A stretch of 7,437 nt of DNA from an uncultured Parasphingopyxis sp. (GCA_905479515.1 CAJQMX010000077.1:1-7437), one strand, 5' to 3'. Numbered from the stretch's first letter, positions 1 to 6,645 are shown. Numbers and translations: made by a program. The notes: generated by a model from the sequence alone, not told the origin.

Positions 1-128
1 GCGAGCAGACTTATTTCGGCACGGTCGAAGCCATGGGTCAGCAGATCGTCGATCGCCGCCTGAAGGTCTTGCTCGCTGTGGAATACGCCAACAGCTTCAC
101 GAACATCGGGGGGTGCATATTCGCTCAT
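1..128 (-). CDS. General stress protein 17M-like small protein, N-terminal part only
   Basis: This is the first 42 codons of a gene that runs off the left edge. The ATG at 128-126 is preceded by AAGGAA (140-135) with a 6-base spacer. The visible protein begins MSEYAPPDVREAVGVFHSEQ and continues with an acidic helix (DLQAAIDDLL) and GFDRAEISLLA. The pattern 'xAVGVF, helix with DDLL, GFDRAxISLL' is what I know from alphaproteobacterial proteins with the general-stress-17M / YflT-like fold, usually followed by a glycine-rich or membrane-spanning middle. The biochemical role of that family is not established. It starts 30 bases after the peroxiredoxin stop on the same strand, so the two are probably co-transcribed, which fits a stress-related role. 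Because the rest is missing, the family call is moderate only. Confidence 0.6.
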   Translation of the reverse strand, partial: MSEYAPPDVREAVGVFHSEQDLQAAIDDLLTHGFDRAEISLL

Positions 129-158
129 ATCTGGTTCCTTGAGATTTGGAGGATTGTG

Positions 159-788
159 TCAGCTTACATCGGTCAACCGAAGATAGGGCCGCAGCTCGTC
201 CCAACCCTGGGGAAACAGCGTCTTCGCTTCGTCATTCTGGATCGACGGCGGAATGATAACCTTCTCGCCGGGGCGCCAATCGGCCGGGGTCGCGATACGC
301 TTCGCATCACCAAGCTGAAGCGCATCAATCACGCGCAGAATTTCGTCGAAATTGCGGCCAACGCTCATCGGATAGGTCATCGTCAGGCGGATTTTTTTCT
401 GCGGATCGATAATGAACACAGATCGCACCGCGGCCGTATCGCTCTCGCTCGGGTGGATCATGTCGTAGAGTTTGGCGATCTTGCAGTCGGGATCAGCAAC
501 GATTGGGAACTGAAGATCGGTACTCTGCGTATCGTTGACGTCTGCAATCCAGGAACGATGCTCTTCTGCGGTATCGGTGGAAAGCCCGAGCGGTTTGGTG
601 TTGCGGGCGGCGAACTCGCCGGCAAGCTGCGATGTCCGACCCATTTCAGTGGTGCAGACAGGGGTGAAATCCGCCGGATGGCTAAAGAAGAACACCCAGC
701 TATCCCCAGCCCATTCGTGAAGGCTGATTTCGCCTTGGGTGCTGTCGATAGTGAAGTCTGGTGCGGTATCGCCAATATGCAAAGACAT
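159..788 (-). CDS. 1-Cys peroxiredoxin (Prx6-type thiol peroxidase)
   Basis: A 209-residue cytosolic peroxiredoxin that reduces hydrogen peroxide and organic hydroperoxides through a peroxidatic cysteine. The active-site motif PADFTPVCTTE (residues 38-48) places the peroxidatic Cys at 45 with Thr42; the conserved Arg is at 122 in VRSVFIIDP. The C-terminal extension with TPADWRPGEKVIIPP (167-181) and FPQGW (192-196) is typical of the Prx6/1-Cys group, as is the length (about 210-220). The only other cysteine is Cys102 (DPDCKIAKLYDM), not at the usual 2-Cys resolving position, so recycling probably needs an external thiol or glutathione. The ATG at 788 has GAGGAG (802-797) 8 bases upstream. It begins MSLHIGDTAPDF with no signal peptide. 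A stress-type small protein gene follows 30 bases downstream. The long open frame on the opposite strand is a shadow. Confidence 0.95.
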   Translation of the reverse strand: MSLHIGDTAPDFTIDSTQGEISLHEWAGDSWVFFFSHPADFTPVCTTEMGRTSQLAGEFAARNTKPLGLSTDTAEEHRSWIADVNDTQSTDLQFPIVADPDCKIAKLYDMIHPSESDTAAVRSVFIIDPQKKIRLTMTYPMSVGRNFDEILRVIDALQLGDAKRIATPADWRPGEKVIIPPSIQNDEAKTLFPQGWDELRPYLRLTDVS

Positions 789-883
789 GGTAGTTGCTCC
801 TCGATCGCTTGGTCTATCGGAGCGGGGCTCGTGATTGGCCTGTGCCTAAGCCATTATGATTCCCGATTAACTCCGTGATAGTA

Positions 884-913
884 CATATAGGCCTTGCTCA
901 CGCTAGAGTTCAA
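884..913 (-). promoter_or_regulatory. Candidate sigma70-like promoter for the peroxiredoxin gene
   Basis: On the minus strand TTGAAC (913-908) and TATATG (889-884) are separated by 18 bases, about 95 bases upstream of the peroxiredoxin start. The -35 hexamer overlaps the TGA stop of the upstream UPF0178 gene (912-910). The 121-base gap before the peroxiredoxin is far larger than the other same-strand gaps here, which argues for a separate promoter. Overlapping it, CTAT-ATGTA-CTAT (890-878 read on the minus strand) is a weak hint of a regulator half-site pair. I did not see a full OxyR-type site with 7-base spacers. Based on hexamer match by eye only. Confidence 0.3.
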
Positions 914-1380
914 CATCCAGCCGCGTTCCGCTTAAGCCGCACCAAAATCTGGTCGAGCGCGGATAAAAAGCGTGAACGATCCGCCTTGGTGAACGGCGGC
1001 GGCCCACCAATCGCATCACCGCCCGCCCGCAAATCGGCCATGATGGCCCGCGTCGCGACCGCACCGCCTATCGAATTGGCGGTAATCGGCTTGCCGTTCG
1101 GCCCGATCACACTGGCACCGGCTTTGATGCAGCGATCCGCCAGCAGAATGTCTGCCGTGATCACCACGGACATCGCATTGGCGCGTTCAGCGATCCAGTC
1201 ATCCGCCGCATCGAAACTGTCGCTGACCACTTCGCGCGATATCAACGGATGATCCGGCACGCGGAAATGGCTGTTGCTGACAATGGTGACGGGCACCTCC
1301 AATCGATAGGCAACCCGGTAGATTTCCTCTTTAACCGGGCATGCATCAGCATCGACAAGGATATGAGCGGTGTCAGCCAA
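910..1380 (-). CDS. yaiI: UPF0178 / DUF188 family protein (YaiI/YqxD-like), TTG start
   Basis: A 156-residue cytosolic protein of the UPF0178 (YaiI/YqxD) family, which has a PIN/NYN-like nuclease fold; its substrate is not established. Visible family marks are VDADACPVK (9-17) with Asp10 and Asp12, the SNSHF strand (35-39), FDAADDWI (56-63), ITADILLAD (74-82) and the C-terminal signature GGPPPFTKADRSRFLSALD (125-143). The acidic residues Asp10, Asp12, Asp61, Asp77 and Asp82 are candidates for a metal site. The length is usual (about 150). The frame has no ATG near its beginning: the reading runs TTG GCT GAC ACC, and an in-frame TGA lies a few codons upstream, so TTG at 1380-1378 is the only sensible start. 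No Shine-Dalgarno sequence is seen. The stop of the S9 peptidase gene lies 8 bases upstream, so translation is probably coupled to it. Confidence 0.93.
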   Translation of the reverse strand: MADTAHILVDADACPVKEEIYRVAYRLEVPVTIVSNSHFRVPDHPLISREVVSDSFDAADDWIAERANAMSVVITADILLADRCIKAGASVIGPNGKPITANSIGGAVATRAIMADLRAGGDAIGGPPPFTKADRSRFLSALDQILVRLKRNAAGC

Positions 1381-1388
1381 AACAGGCG

Positions 1389-3365
1389 CTACAATCCCAA
1401 GGCTTCACGCAGGAAAGTATCGCTGCGCTCAAGGACCTGTGCCCGCACGTTGGAATCGCGCAAACTATGCTCGAGCCCTTCGAACACAACCAGTTCGCTA
1501 CTATGGCCAGCATCTCTCAGCCTATCATCCATCCGGCGTGATTGCCCGATATCGACGTTGATGTCCTGATCGCCGTGGAACAACAGAACTGGCGCCGCCA
1601 TCCGTTCGGCGTGCCGGGCCGGCGAGCCCGCAACAAGATGCGGCCCTGACCCGAGATATTCCGCCACATTGCGCCCGTTGGTAAAGGCCATCGAATCCTC
1701 GCGCAGTGCTGGCAGGTCCGTAACCGGCGCGATTGCCACAATTGCCTTGAACAGGCCAGGTTCCGTAACCCCGGACTGCAGTGCGGCATAGCCGCCATAG
1801 GACCAGCCGACCGCTGCGAGCTGATCCGCATTGGCGATCCCTTCAGACACCAGCCAATGCGCACCGGCGTTCACATCGCCAATCGCGGTTTCCCAGCTCT
1901 GGAAACCATTGGTGACCAGCCAGTCGGCACCATAGCCGGCTGAACCTCTGAAATTCGGCTCGAGAACGGCATAGCCCTGATGCGCATAGAATTGAGGCAG
2001 CCAGTCAAAACCCAGCACCGTTCGCGATTCCGGCCCACCATGCGGCATCACGATCGCCGGCAGGTTGCGGCCATCGCTACCTGGCGGAAGAGTCAGATAG
2101 GCCGGTATCATGGTGCCGTCGGCGGCCGGATAGCGCACCGCCCTCACCTCACCGAGAGCCACACCCTCAAGCTCCGGTCTCGCCAGCAGAATTTCGTTCA
2201 ATGATCCGGCACTCTTGTCGAACACATAATAACGGCCCGGATTGGTCGCGCGGCTGGCGCGGACCAGCAGACGACTTTCATCGTCGCTGGCATCGACGAA
2301 CCCGATCGCCGGGTTGCCCGGCAGAGCATTGCTCAACGCGCTTGCCAGTGCCTGATACTCGGGATCGAAATATTCGACGACGCTTTCATCTTCGGAATAA
2401 CCGACACCGATTACCCGTCGCTGTCGCCCAAGCCGGACCAGCCGACTGACATCGACATTGTCATGTGCATAGACAAGTTCGCGGTCGAGCGTTTCGTTGA
2501 GCGTCACGCGGTAGAGCGCCCTGCGACCATCCAGCTGTTCGAAACCATATACCGCATTGAGATCGCGATCGACGGCAATCGGATAGAAGCCTGTGCGTTC
2601 GAGACCATTATAGGTGCCAAAATCCCGCCATTCGTTACTGTCCGCAAGGCGATAATAATAATTGTTAGTGGCTCCGGCCATGCCGGTAGCGCCGCGGATC
2701 GAGGCCGTCGCCTTCATCCGGATTGCGCCATGCCCATCACTTAAGAATCGAACATTCTGCCAAACCGGGGATTCGATGCGATTTGTGCGGCCAGAAACGG
2801 TGTTCATGACCACAGCACCAAGTCCCTCATCGTCATCAACAATCCGCGTTCCGACCCGAAACTGCTCGGGCACATAGACCCGGCTCATCATGACCGCTTC
2901 GTCGTCTTCCGGAAGCCAGTCGATCACCTCACCGTCAAACTGGCGATTATTGCGATAGGTATTGTCCCGCTGCCCCAAAGTCCGCGCGTTTCCTGCATCA
3001 TCATCCACGGCGAAAAGGCGCGAAACAGGGTAGAGATTATAGGCATCTCTCACCATCGCGTAAATTTCACAAACCAACCGCTCTTCGTTGAGAAAACGGC
3101 ACCAGCCAAGTTCCATCGGATCGCCGTCGGTCAGGGTGACGACCTGCGACCGACCGCCGGTAACATCAGCAACATAGGCGCGTGTCTCTTCGCCCGCTCC
3201 CGGCCCGAGATAGGTCACCCGTTCGCCGCTTGGTGAAAGAGCAATGGATTGCACCGCAGCGCGATGGCCGAAGGCCTGTGCGGGATTGCTTAGCTCCTGC
3301 GCCGATGCGGGTGCTGCGGCCAAAAGGATCGCCGCAAAGGAAACTGTCTGAATAATTCGAACCAT
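1389..3365 (-). CDS. Secreted S9 family serine peptidase (prolyl oligopeptidase / acylaminoacyl-peptidase type)
   Basis: A 658-residue exported peptidase expected to hydrolyse short peptides in the periplasm. A signal peptide is visible: MVRIIQ, a hydrophobic stretch, then APASAQ with probable cleavage near residue 22-23. Residues about 25-390 resemble the beta-propeller gate of the S9 family, with a likely disulfide pair Cys89/Cys99. The C-terminal alpha/beta-hydrolase domain (about 400-658) holds the oxyanion-hole motif HGGP (442-445), the nucleophile Ser522 in GWSYGGY, the acid Asp601 in HGDQDINV and the base His633 in EGLEHS, so the triad is complete. I chose ATG at 3365 rather than the in-frame TTG at 3380 because GGAGGGG (3378-3372), 6 bases from this ATG, is an excellent ribosome site. 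The length is normal for the family. It heads a two-gene unit with yaiI and is divergent from the DUF454 gene. Exact substrate preference cannot be read from sequence. Confidence 0.95.
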   Translation of the reverse strand: MVRIIQTVSFAAILLAAAPASAQELSNPAQAFGHRAAVQSIALSPSGERVTYLGPGAGEETRAYVADVTGGRSQVVTLTDGDPMELGWCRFLNEERLVCEIYAMVRDAYNLYPVSRLFAVDDDAGNARTLGQRDNTYRNNRQFDGEVIDWLPEDDEAVMMSRVYVPEQFRVGTRIVDDDEGLGAVVMNTVSGRTNRIESPVWQNVRFLSDGHGAIRMKATASIRGATGMAGATNNYYYRLADSNEWRDFGTYNGLERTGFYPIAVDRDLNAVYGFEQLDGRRALYRVTLNETLDRELVYAHDNVDVSRLVRLGRQRRVIGVGYSEDESVVEYFDPEYQALASALSNALPGNPAIGFVDASDDESRLLVRASRATNPGRYYVFDKSAGSLNEILLARPELEGVALGEVRAVRYPAADGTMIPAYLTLPPGSDGRNLPAIVMPHGGPESRTVLGFDWLPQFYAHQGYAVLEPNFRGSAGYGADWLVTNGFQSWETAIGDVNAGAHWLVSEGIANADQLAAVGWSYGGYAALQSGVTEPGLFKAIVAIAPVTDLPALREDSMAFTNGRNVAEYLGSGPHLVAGSPARHAERMAAPVLLFHGDQDINVDIGQSRRMDDRLRDAGHSSELVVFEGLEHSLRDSNVRAQVLERSDTFLREALGL

Positions 3366-3371
3366 GTTTTG

Positions 3372-3378
3372 CCCCTCC
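3372..3378 (-). promoter_or_regulatory. Ribosome binding site that fixes the S9 peptidase start
   Basis: GGAGGGG on the minus strand, 6 bases before the ATG at 3365. It lies inside the five-codon extension that a TTG start at 3380 would give, so it excludes that start. It also leaves a clean signal peptide beginning MVRIIQ. Confidence 0.8.
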
Positions 3379-3403
3379 AAAGTATTCGATTAATCAAACA
3401 ATG

Positions 3404-3432
3404 AATAGCATTCAATCTCGGCGTTAAATCAA
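3404..3432 (-). promoter_or_regulatory. Candidate promoter for the S9 peptidase - yaiI unit
   Basis: On the minus strand TTGATT (3432-3427), a 17-base spacer and GCTATT (3409-3404) lie about 40 bases upstream of the S9 peptidase ATG, in a locally AT-rich stretch. A small imperfect palindrome, TGAAT-AGC-ATTCA (3402-3414), overlaps the proposed -10 and could be an operator. Other pairings (for example TTGAAT at 3415-3410 with TAATCG) are also possible. Judged by eye only. Confidence 0.3.
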
Positions 3433-3495
3433 ACTAGTTCTCAAAAAAAGAGTATTGCTCCAAAAAACCTTGCCCTCCTGTGATATGGAGCCCTG

Positions 3496-3870
3496 ATGGA
3501 CAAACGCCTTGGCATTCGAATTTTCTGGCTGATCATCGGCCTCATCGCGTTGGGGCTTGGGACTGCTGGTGCTGTCTTGCCCTTGCTGCCGACAACACCC
3601 TTTCTACTCGTCGCTGCCTTTGCCTTTGCCCGGTCATCGCCGCGGCTTGCAGCCTGGCTGGACGCGCATCCGCAATTTGGGCCGTTGATCAGGAACTGGC
3701 GCGATCATGGGGCGATCAGCCGCCGGGCGAAGATGACTGCGATGGTCGTCATCCTGCTGACTCCGGCCCTGAGTCTGGCCCTTGGCTTTGCCGGATGGAT
3801 CATTGCCGTCCAGCTTTGCGTGCTGACGGTCGTCACCGCGTTCATCCTGACCCGCCCCCACGGAAGCTGA
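3496..3870 (+). CDS. DUF454 / YbaN family small inner-membrane protein
   Basis: A 124-residue integral inner-membrane protein of the DUF454 (YbaN) family; no biochemical function is established for this family. Hydrophobic segments lie at about residues 9-28, 34-46, 82-98 and 100-117. The family signature is clear: GLGTAGAVLPLLPTTPFLLVAA (20-41, key residues G20, G22, G25, P29, L30, P32, P35), then FARSSPRLAAWL (44-55), HPQFG (58-62), IRNWRDHGAISRRAK (65-79). The length fits the family (about 115-130). The ATG has GGAG (3487-3490) 5 bases upstream. It is divergent from the S9 peptidase gene, with 130 bases between starts, and is followed after 103 bases by the M28 peptidase gene on the same strand. 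That gap is wide enough for a separate promoter, so co-transcription is uncertain. Confidence 0.93.
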   Translation: MDKRLGIRIFWLIIGLIALGLGTAGAVLPLLPTTPFLLVAAFAFARSSPRLAAWLDAHPQFGPLIRNWRDHGAISRRAKMTAMVVILLTPALSLALGFAGWIIAVQLCVLTVVTAFILTRPHGS

Positions 3871-3875
3871 TACCC

Positions 3876-3898
3876 TTGCCATTGCGCTTTGCCATTGC
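3876..3898 (+). repeat. 10-base direct repeat upstream of the M28 peptidase gene
   Basis: TTGCCATTGC occurs at 3876-3885 and again at 3889-3898, a 13-base period, just after the DUF454 stop and about 75-100 bases before the M28 GTG start. It could be a pair of binding half-sites or alternative -35 elements (TTGCCA). I could not find a convincing -10 at the right distance, so the role is open. Confidence 0.4.
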
Positions 3899-3961
3899 CC
3901 AACAGAGACTTCAGCGGGTAGTCAGGGACAATAGAGGCTCCTGAAAGGGAGGCCTGTTACC

Positions 3962-3967
3962 AGGGAG
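3962..3967 (+). promoter_or_regulatory. Ribosome binding site supporting the GTG start of the M28 peptidase gene
   Basis: AGGGAG lies 6 bases before GTG at 3974. No in-frame ATG is present just upstream, and the next in-frame ATG codons fall inside the hydrophobic signal peptide, so GTG is the start. Confidence 0.75.
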
Positions 3968-3973
3968 AAAATC

Positions 3974-5650
3974 GTGAAATTTCGTCAAACCGTGCCATTT
4001 GCTCTTCTTATGCTGGGTGCAGCGACCATGCCGATGGCCGTGGCAGCGCAGAGCACCGCCGCCGAACCTGCAGCACCGACATTTTCGCTCGACACATTGC
4101 GCGGCCTGACAGAAACCCTGTCCTCCGATGAGTTTGAAGGCCGGGCGCCGGGCACGCCAGGCGAAGAGCTGACCGTTAATCTGCTTGCCGAGCGCTTTGC
4201 CGCTGCGGGCCTCCAGCCCGGCAATGATGGCAGCTGGTTCCAGAACGTGCCGCTCGTTGAGCTGACCGCCGATCCGGCGACGACGGCCCTGTCCTTCACC
4301 GCCAATGGCGAAACGACCGCCCTTGCCTATGGCAGCGAGATGGTGATCGGCACCCGGCGCGTCGTCCCGACAATTGATATCGAGAATGCCGAACTCGTGT
4401 TTGTTGGCTATGGCATCAACGCGCCAGAGCGCGACTGGAACGATTATGACGGCCTCGACATGACGGGGAAAATCGCCGTCATCCTCGTCAATGATCCCGA
4501 TTATCAGACGATGACCAATGAAGGCCTATTCGAAGGCCGGGCGATGACCTATTATGGCCGCTGGACCTATAAATATGAGGAAGCCGCGCGCCAGGGCGCA
4601 GCCGGCGCGATCATCGTCCATGAAACGGAACCCGCCGCCTATGGCTGGAACGTCGTCGAAAGCAGCTGGTCAGGCCCGCAGCTCAACATGGATGCCGCCG
4701 ACAACCATATGGACCGGTCGTCGATCGAAGGCTGGGTGACCAATGATGCAGCACGCGCCATGCTCGCCGCTGCCGGGCAGGACCTCGATACATTGTCCGA
4801 AGCGGCGCGCCAGCCGGGCTTTACGGCGGTACCGCTCGGCATCACCGCAAGCGCGCATCTTGATAACAGCATCCGCCGTGAAGCCTCCCGCAATGTCGTG
4901 GGCATTCTGCCGGGCAGCGAACGCCCGGACGAATATGTCATCTACACCGCGCACTGGGATCATCTGGGTCGATGCACCCCTGACCCGGACGGCGATGATA
5001 TCTGCAACGGCGCGCTCGACAATGCGACAGGCACAGCGGGCTTGGTGGCGTTGGCCGAAGCCCAGGCCGCAGCCGGAGCACCCGCACGCTCGCTCGTATT
5101 CCTCGCTGTAACGGCTGAAGAATCCGGCCTGCTGGGATCCGCCTATTATGGCAACAATCCCGTCGTGCCTGCCGCGCAAACCGTTGGCGGGATCAACATG
5201 GACGGGCTCAATATCGTTGGCCCGAGCAACAATGTGGTTGTCGTCGGCTATGGCAAGTCCGAGCTCGAATCCTATCTGGAGCGTGCAGCTGCGGCCCAGA
5301 ATCGCCGTGTCGAGCCGGAACCATCGCCCGAGCGCGGATCCTTCTTCCGGTCGGATCATTTCTCCCTCGCCCGGGTCGGCATCCCGATGCTCTACGCCTC
5401 CAGCGGCGAAGACCTTGTCGATGGCGGCCCGGAAGCCGGCAGCGCGGCGGTCGAAGATTATATCGTCAACCGCTATCACGGCCCTTCCGATGAATATGAT
5501 CCCAATTGGGACTGGTCCGGCGCCATTCAGGATCTGGAGCTTTATTTCACCATCGGCCGCGAACTTGCCGATACAACCGAATGGCCGAACTGGAATCCGG
5601 ATGCCGAATTCCGCGCCGCGCGCGATGCTTCACGGCCTGCGTCCGATTAA
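3974..5650 (+). CDS. Secreted M28 family zinc peptidase with PA domain
   Basis: A 558-residue exported metallopeptidase, probably an aminopeptidase-type enzyme acting in the periplasm or outside the cell. The N-terminus MKFRQTVPFALLMLGAATMP followed by MAVAAQS is a signal peptide with probable cleavage near residue 25-26. Residues about 110-290 resemble a protease-associated (PA) insert (AELVFVGYGINAPERDWNDY at 139-158, then KIAVILVNDP). The M28 domain follows: H327 in TAHWDHLG, bridging D349 in GALDNATG, E382 (base) and E383 (zinc ligand) in TAEESG, D410 in NMDG, and H462 in SDHFS, so all five metal ligands and the catalytic base are present. Cys334 and Cys344 probably form a disulfide, which fits export. 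It uses a GTG start. The methyltransferase-like gene begins 22 bases after its stop, indicating an operon. The long antisense frame over 4670-5479 is a shadow. Substrate specificity is not readable. Confidence 0.95.
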   Translation: MKFRQTVPFALLMLGAATMPMAVAAQSTAAEPAAPTFSLDTLRGLTETLSSDEFEGRAPGTPGEELTVNLLAERFAAAGLQPGNDGSWFQNVPLVELTADPATTALSFTANGETTALAYGSEMVIGTRRVVPTIDIENAELVFVGYGINAPERDWNDYDGLDMTGKIAVILVNDPDYQTMTNEGLFEGRAMTYYGRWTYKYEEAARQGAAGAIIVHETEPAAYGWNVVESSWSGPQLNMDAADNHMDRSSIEGWVTNDAARAMLAAAGQDLDTLSEAARQPGFTAVPLGITASAHLDNSIRREASRNVVGILPGSERPDEYVIYTAHWDHLGRCTPDPDGDDICNGALDNATGTAGLVALAEAQAAAGAPARSLVFLAVTAEESGLLGSAYYGNNPVVPAAQTVGGINMDGLNIVGPSNNVVVVGYGKSELESYLERAAAAQNRRVEPEPSPERGSFFRSDHFSLARVGIPMLYASSGEDLVDGGPEAGSAAVEDYIVNRYHGPSDEYDPNWDWSGAIQDLELYFTIGRELADTTEWPNWNPDAEFRAARDASRPASD

Positions 5651-5672
5651 CTCTTACCGACAGGAATTTCTC

Positions 5673-6593
5673 ATGAAACGCACCATCGCAATATTGATCG
5701 CCGCAACCGCCATCACCACACCAGCGCTCGCCTATCAGGCGACACAGCAAGAACCCACGATCCTTGATCGCGTGCTCGACCGGGTTCTTGGCCCGGTGGA
5801 ACAACAAACAACACAGCAACCGACAACCGAAGCCGAAGCCACAAGCGCGATCGAAATCGTCTTGGCTGAGGATTTCCGCGCTGATGATCGTGCGCGTGAT
5901 CGCTATCGCCATCCGGAAGCAACGCTCAATTTCTTCCGGGTAGAGCCAACCATGACCGTCGCAGAATATGCACCGGGCGGCGGCTGGTATACCCGCGTGA
6001 TTGCACCGCTGGTCGGGTCGCAGGGCCGCTATCTGGCCGTCAACGCGGACTCTTCGAGCCGTGATCTGAACGCCGAACAGCGCGCCCGCGTCGATGGCTG
6101 GCCGCAGAGTTTTGCCGCCAATGTTGAAGACTGGACCGGCGTGTCGGCATCCTCCGTCACCGCATTCGAGAGCGATGAAATACCCGAAGGAATGGCTGGC
6201 ACGGTCGACCGTATCCTGATCTTCCGCTCCATCCACGGCCTGCGGAACGGCAACAACGCGGACAGCGAATTGCGTAACCTGCGGGACCTGCTCGCCGATG
6301 ACGGCCTGGTCGGCGTCGTCCAGCACCGGGCACCGGCAAGCGAGACCTGGGCGCGTTCAAACGGTTCGCGCGGATATCTGAAACAGGCTGATGTCATTGC
6401 TCTCTTCCGTCTCAACGGATTTGAACTGGTCGAAAGCTCGGAAATCAACGCCAACCCGAACGATCCGGCGAACTGGGATGGTGGTGTCTGGACGCTACCG
6501 CCTACGCTCACCCTCGGTCGGGAGAACCGGGACCGGTATGTCGCAGTCGGAGAAAGCGACCGGATGACGCTGCTGTTCCGCAAGGTACAATAG
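5673..6593 (+). CDS. Exported COG4798-type predicted methyltransferase
   Basis: A 306-residue protein with a clear signal peptide (MKRTIAILIAATAITTPALA, cleavage likely after residue 20), then a Gln/Thr-rich linker (about 43-58), then a domain resembling class I SAM methyltransferases of the COG4798 group. The glycine motif VAEYAPGGGWYTRVIAPLV (96-114, key residues E98, G102, G103, G104, W105, Y106) corresponds to motif I, and the C-terminus has the group signature GGVWTLPPTLTLG (270-282) and GESDRMTLLFRK (293-304). Members of this group are known only as predicted methyltransferases; neither substrate nor SAM binding is shown by the sequence. The ATG at 5673 has AGGAA (5662-5666) 6 bases upstream and directly begins the signal peptide, so the frame open further upstream to 5148 is an overlap with the M28 gene, not coding. 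It forms an operon with the M28 gene. Confidence 0.88.
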   Translation: MKRTIAILIAATAITTPALAYQATQQEPTILDRVLDRVLGPVEQQTTQQPTTEAEATSAIEIVLAEDFRADDRARDRYRHPEATLNFFRVEPTMTVAEYAPGGGWYTRVIAPLVGSQGRYLAVNADSSSRDLNAEQRARVDGWPQSFAANVEDWTGVSASSVTAFESDEIPEGMAGTVDRILIFRSIHGLRNGNNADSELRNLRDLLADDGLVGVVQHRAPASETWARSNGSRGYLKQADVIALFRLNGFELVESSEINANPNDPANWDGGVWTLPPTLTLGRENRDRYVAVGESDRMTLLFRKVQ

Positions 6594-6605
6594 ACAGCAT
6601 GGCGA

Positions 6606-6645
6606 GTGGCAGGGAAACAGCATCAGCGATGTTGTTTCCTGTCAC
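6606..6645. terminator. Long imperfect hairpin between convergent genes, possible bidirectional terminator
   Basis: The arm at 6606-6624 pairs with 6628-6645 around a three-base AGC loop: about 18 pairs with one bulged G and two G-T wobbles. The inner part is AACAGCATC against GATGTTGTT. It lies between the convergent methyltransferase (stop ends at 6593) and uracil-DNA glycosylase genes, and the right arm includes the glycosylase stop codon (6642-6644). No T-tract follows on either strand, so it is not a classic intrinsic terminator. It could protect mRNA ends or stop transcription with help from Rho. Confidence 0.55.

Noticed and set aside
33..878. A 281-codon open frame on the plus strand opposite the peroxiredoxin gene
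   Set aside because: The minus strand carries an unmistakable peroxiredoxin with active-site motif and ribosome site; the plus-strand product has no recognisable domain and is a GC-driven antisense shadow.
789..909. Full OxyR-type operator upstream of the peroxiredoxin gene
   Set aside because: Only scattered ATAG/CTAT elements with wrong spacing are present, so I report just a weak promoter candidate.
3366..3380. TTG start five codons upstream of the S9 peptidase ATG
   Set aside because: The strong GGAGGGG ribosome site lies within these codons and serves the ATG at 3365.
3935..3956. Small hairpin AGGCTCC / GGAGGCCT as a terminator after DUF454
   Set aside because: Pairing needs a bulge, the stem is short and no T-tract follows; it is also too close to the M28 start to be convincing.
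4670..5479. A 269-codon minus-strand open frame inside the M28 gene
   Set aside because: It is fully antisense to the catalytic domain, which has all metal ligands in the plus frame; the antisense product has no family features.
5148..5672. Possible N-terminal extension of the methyltransferase-like protein
   Set aside because: The extension overlaps the M28 gene in another frame, looks like low-complexity Ser/Pro/Ile shadow sequence, and would bury the signal peptide that starts at 5673 with its own ribosome site.
5547..6326. A 259-codon minus-strand open frame over the end of the M28 gene and most of the methyltransferase gene
   Set aside because: It crosses two well-supported plus-strand genes and the gap between them, and has no start signal or domain.
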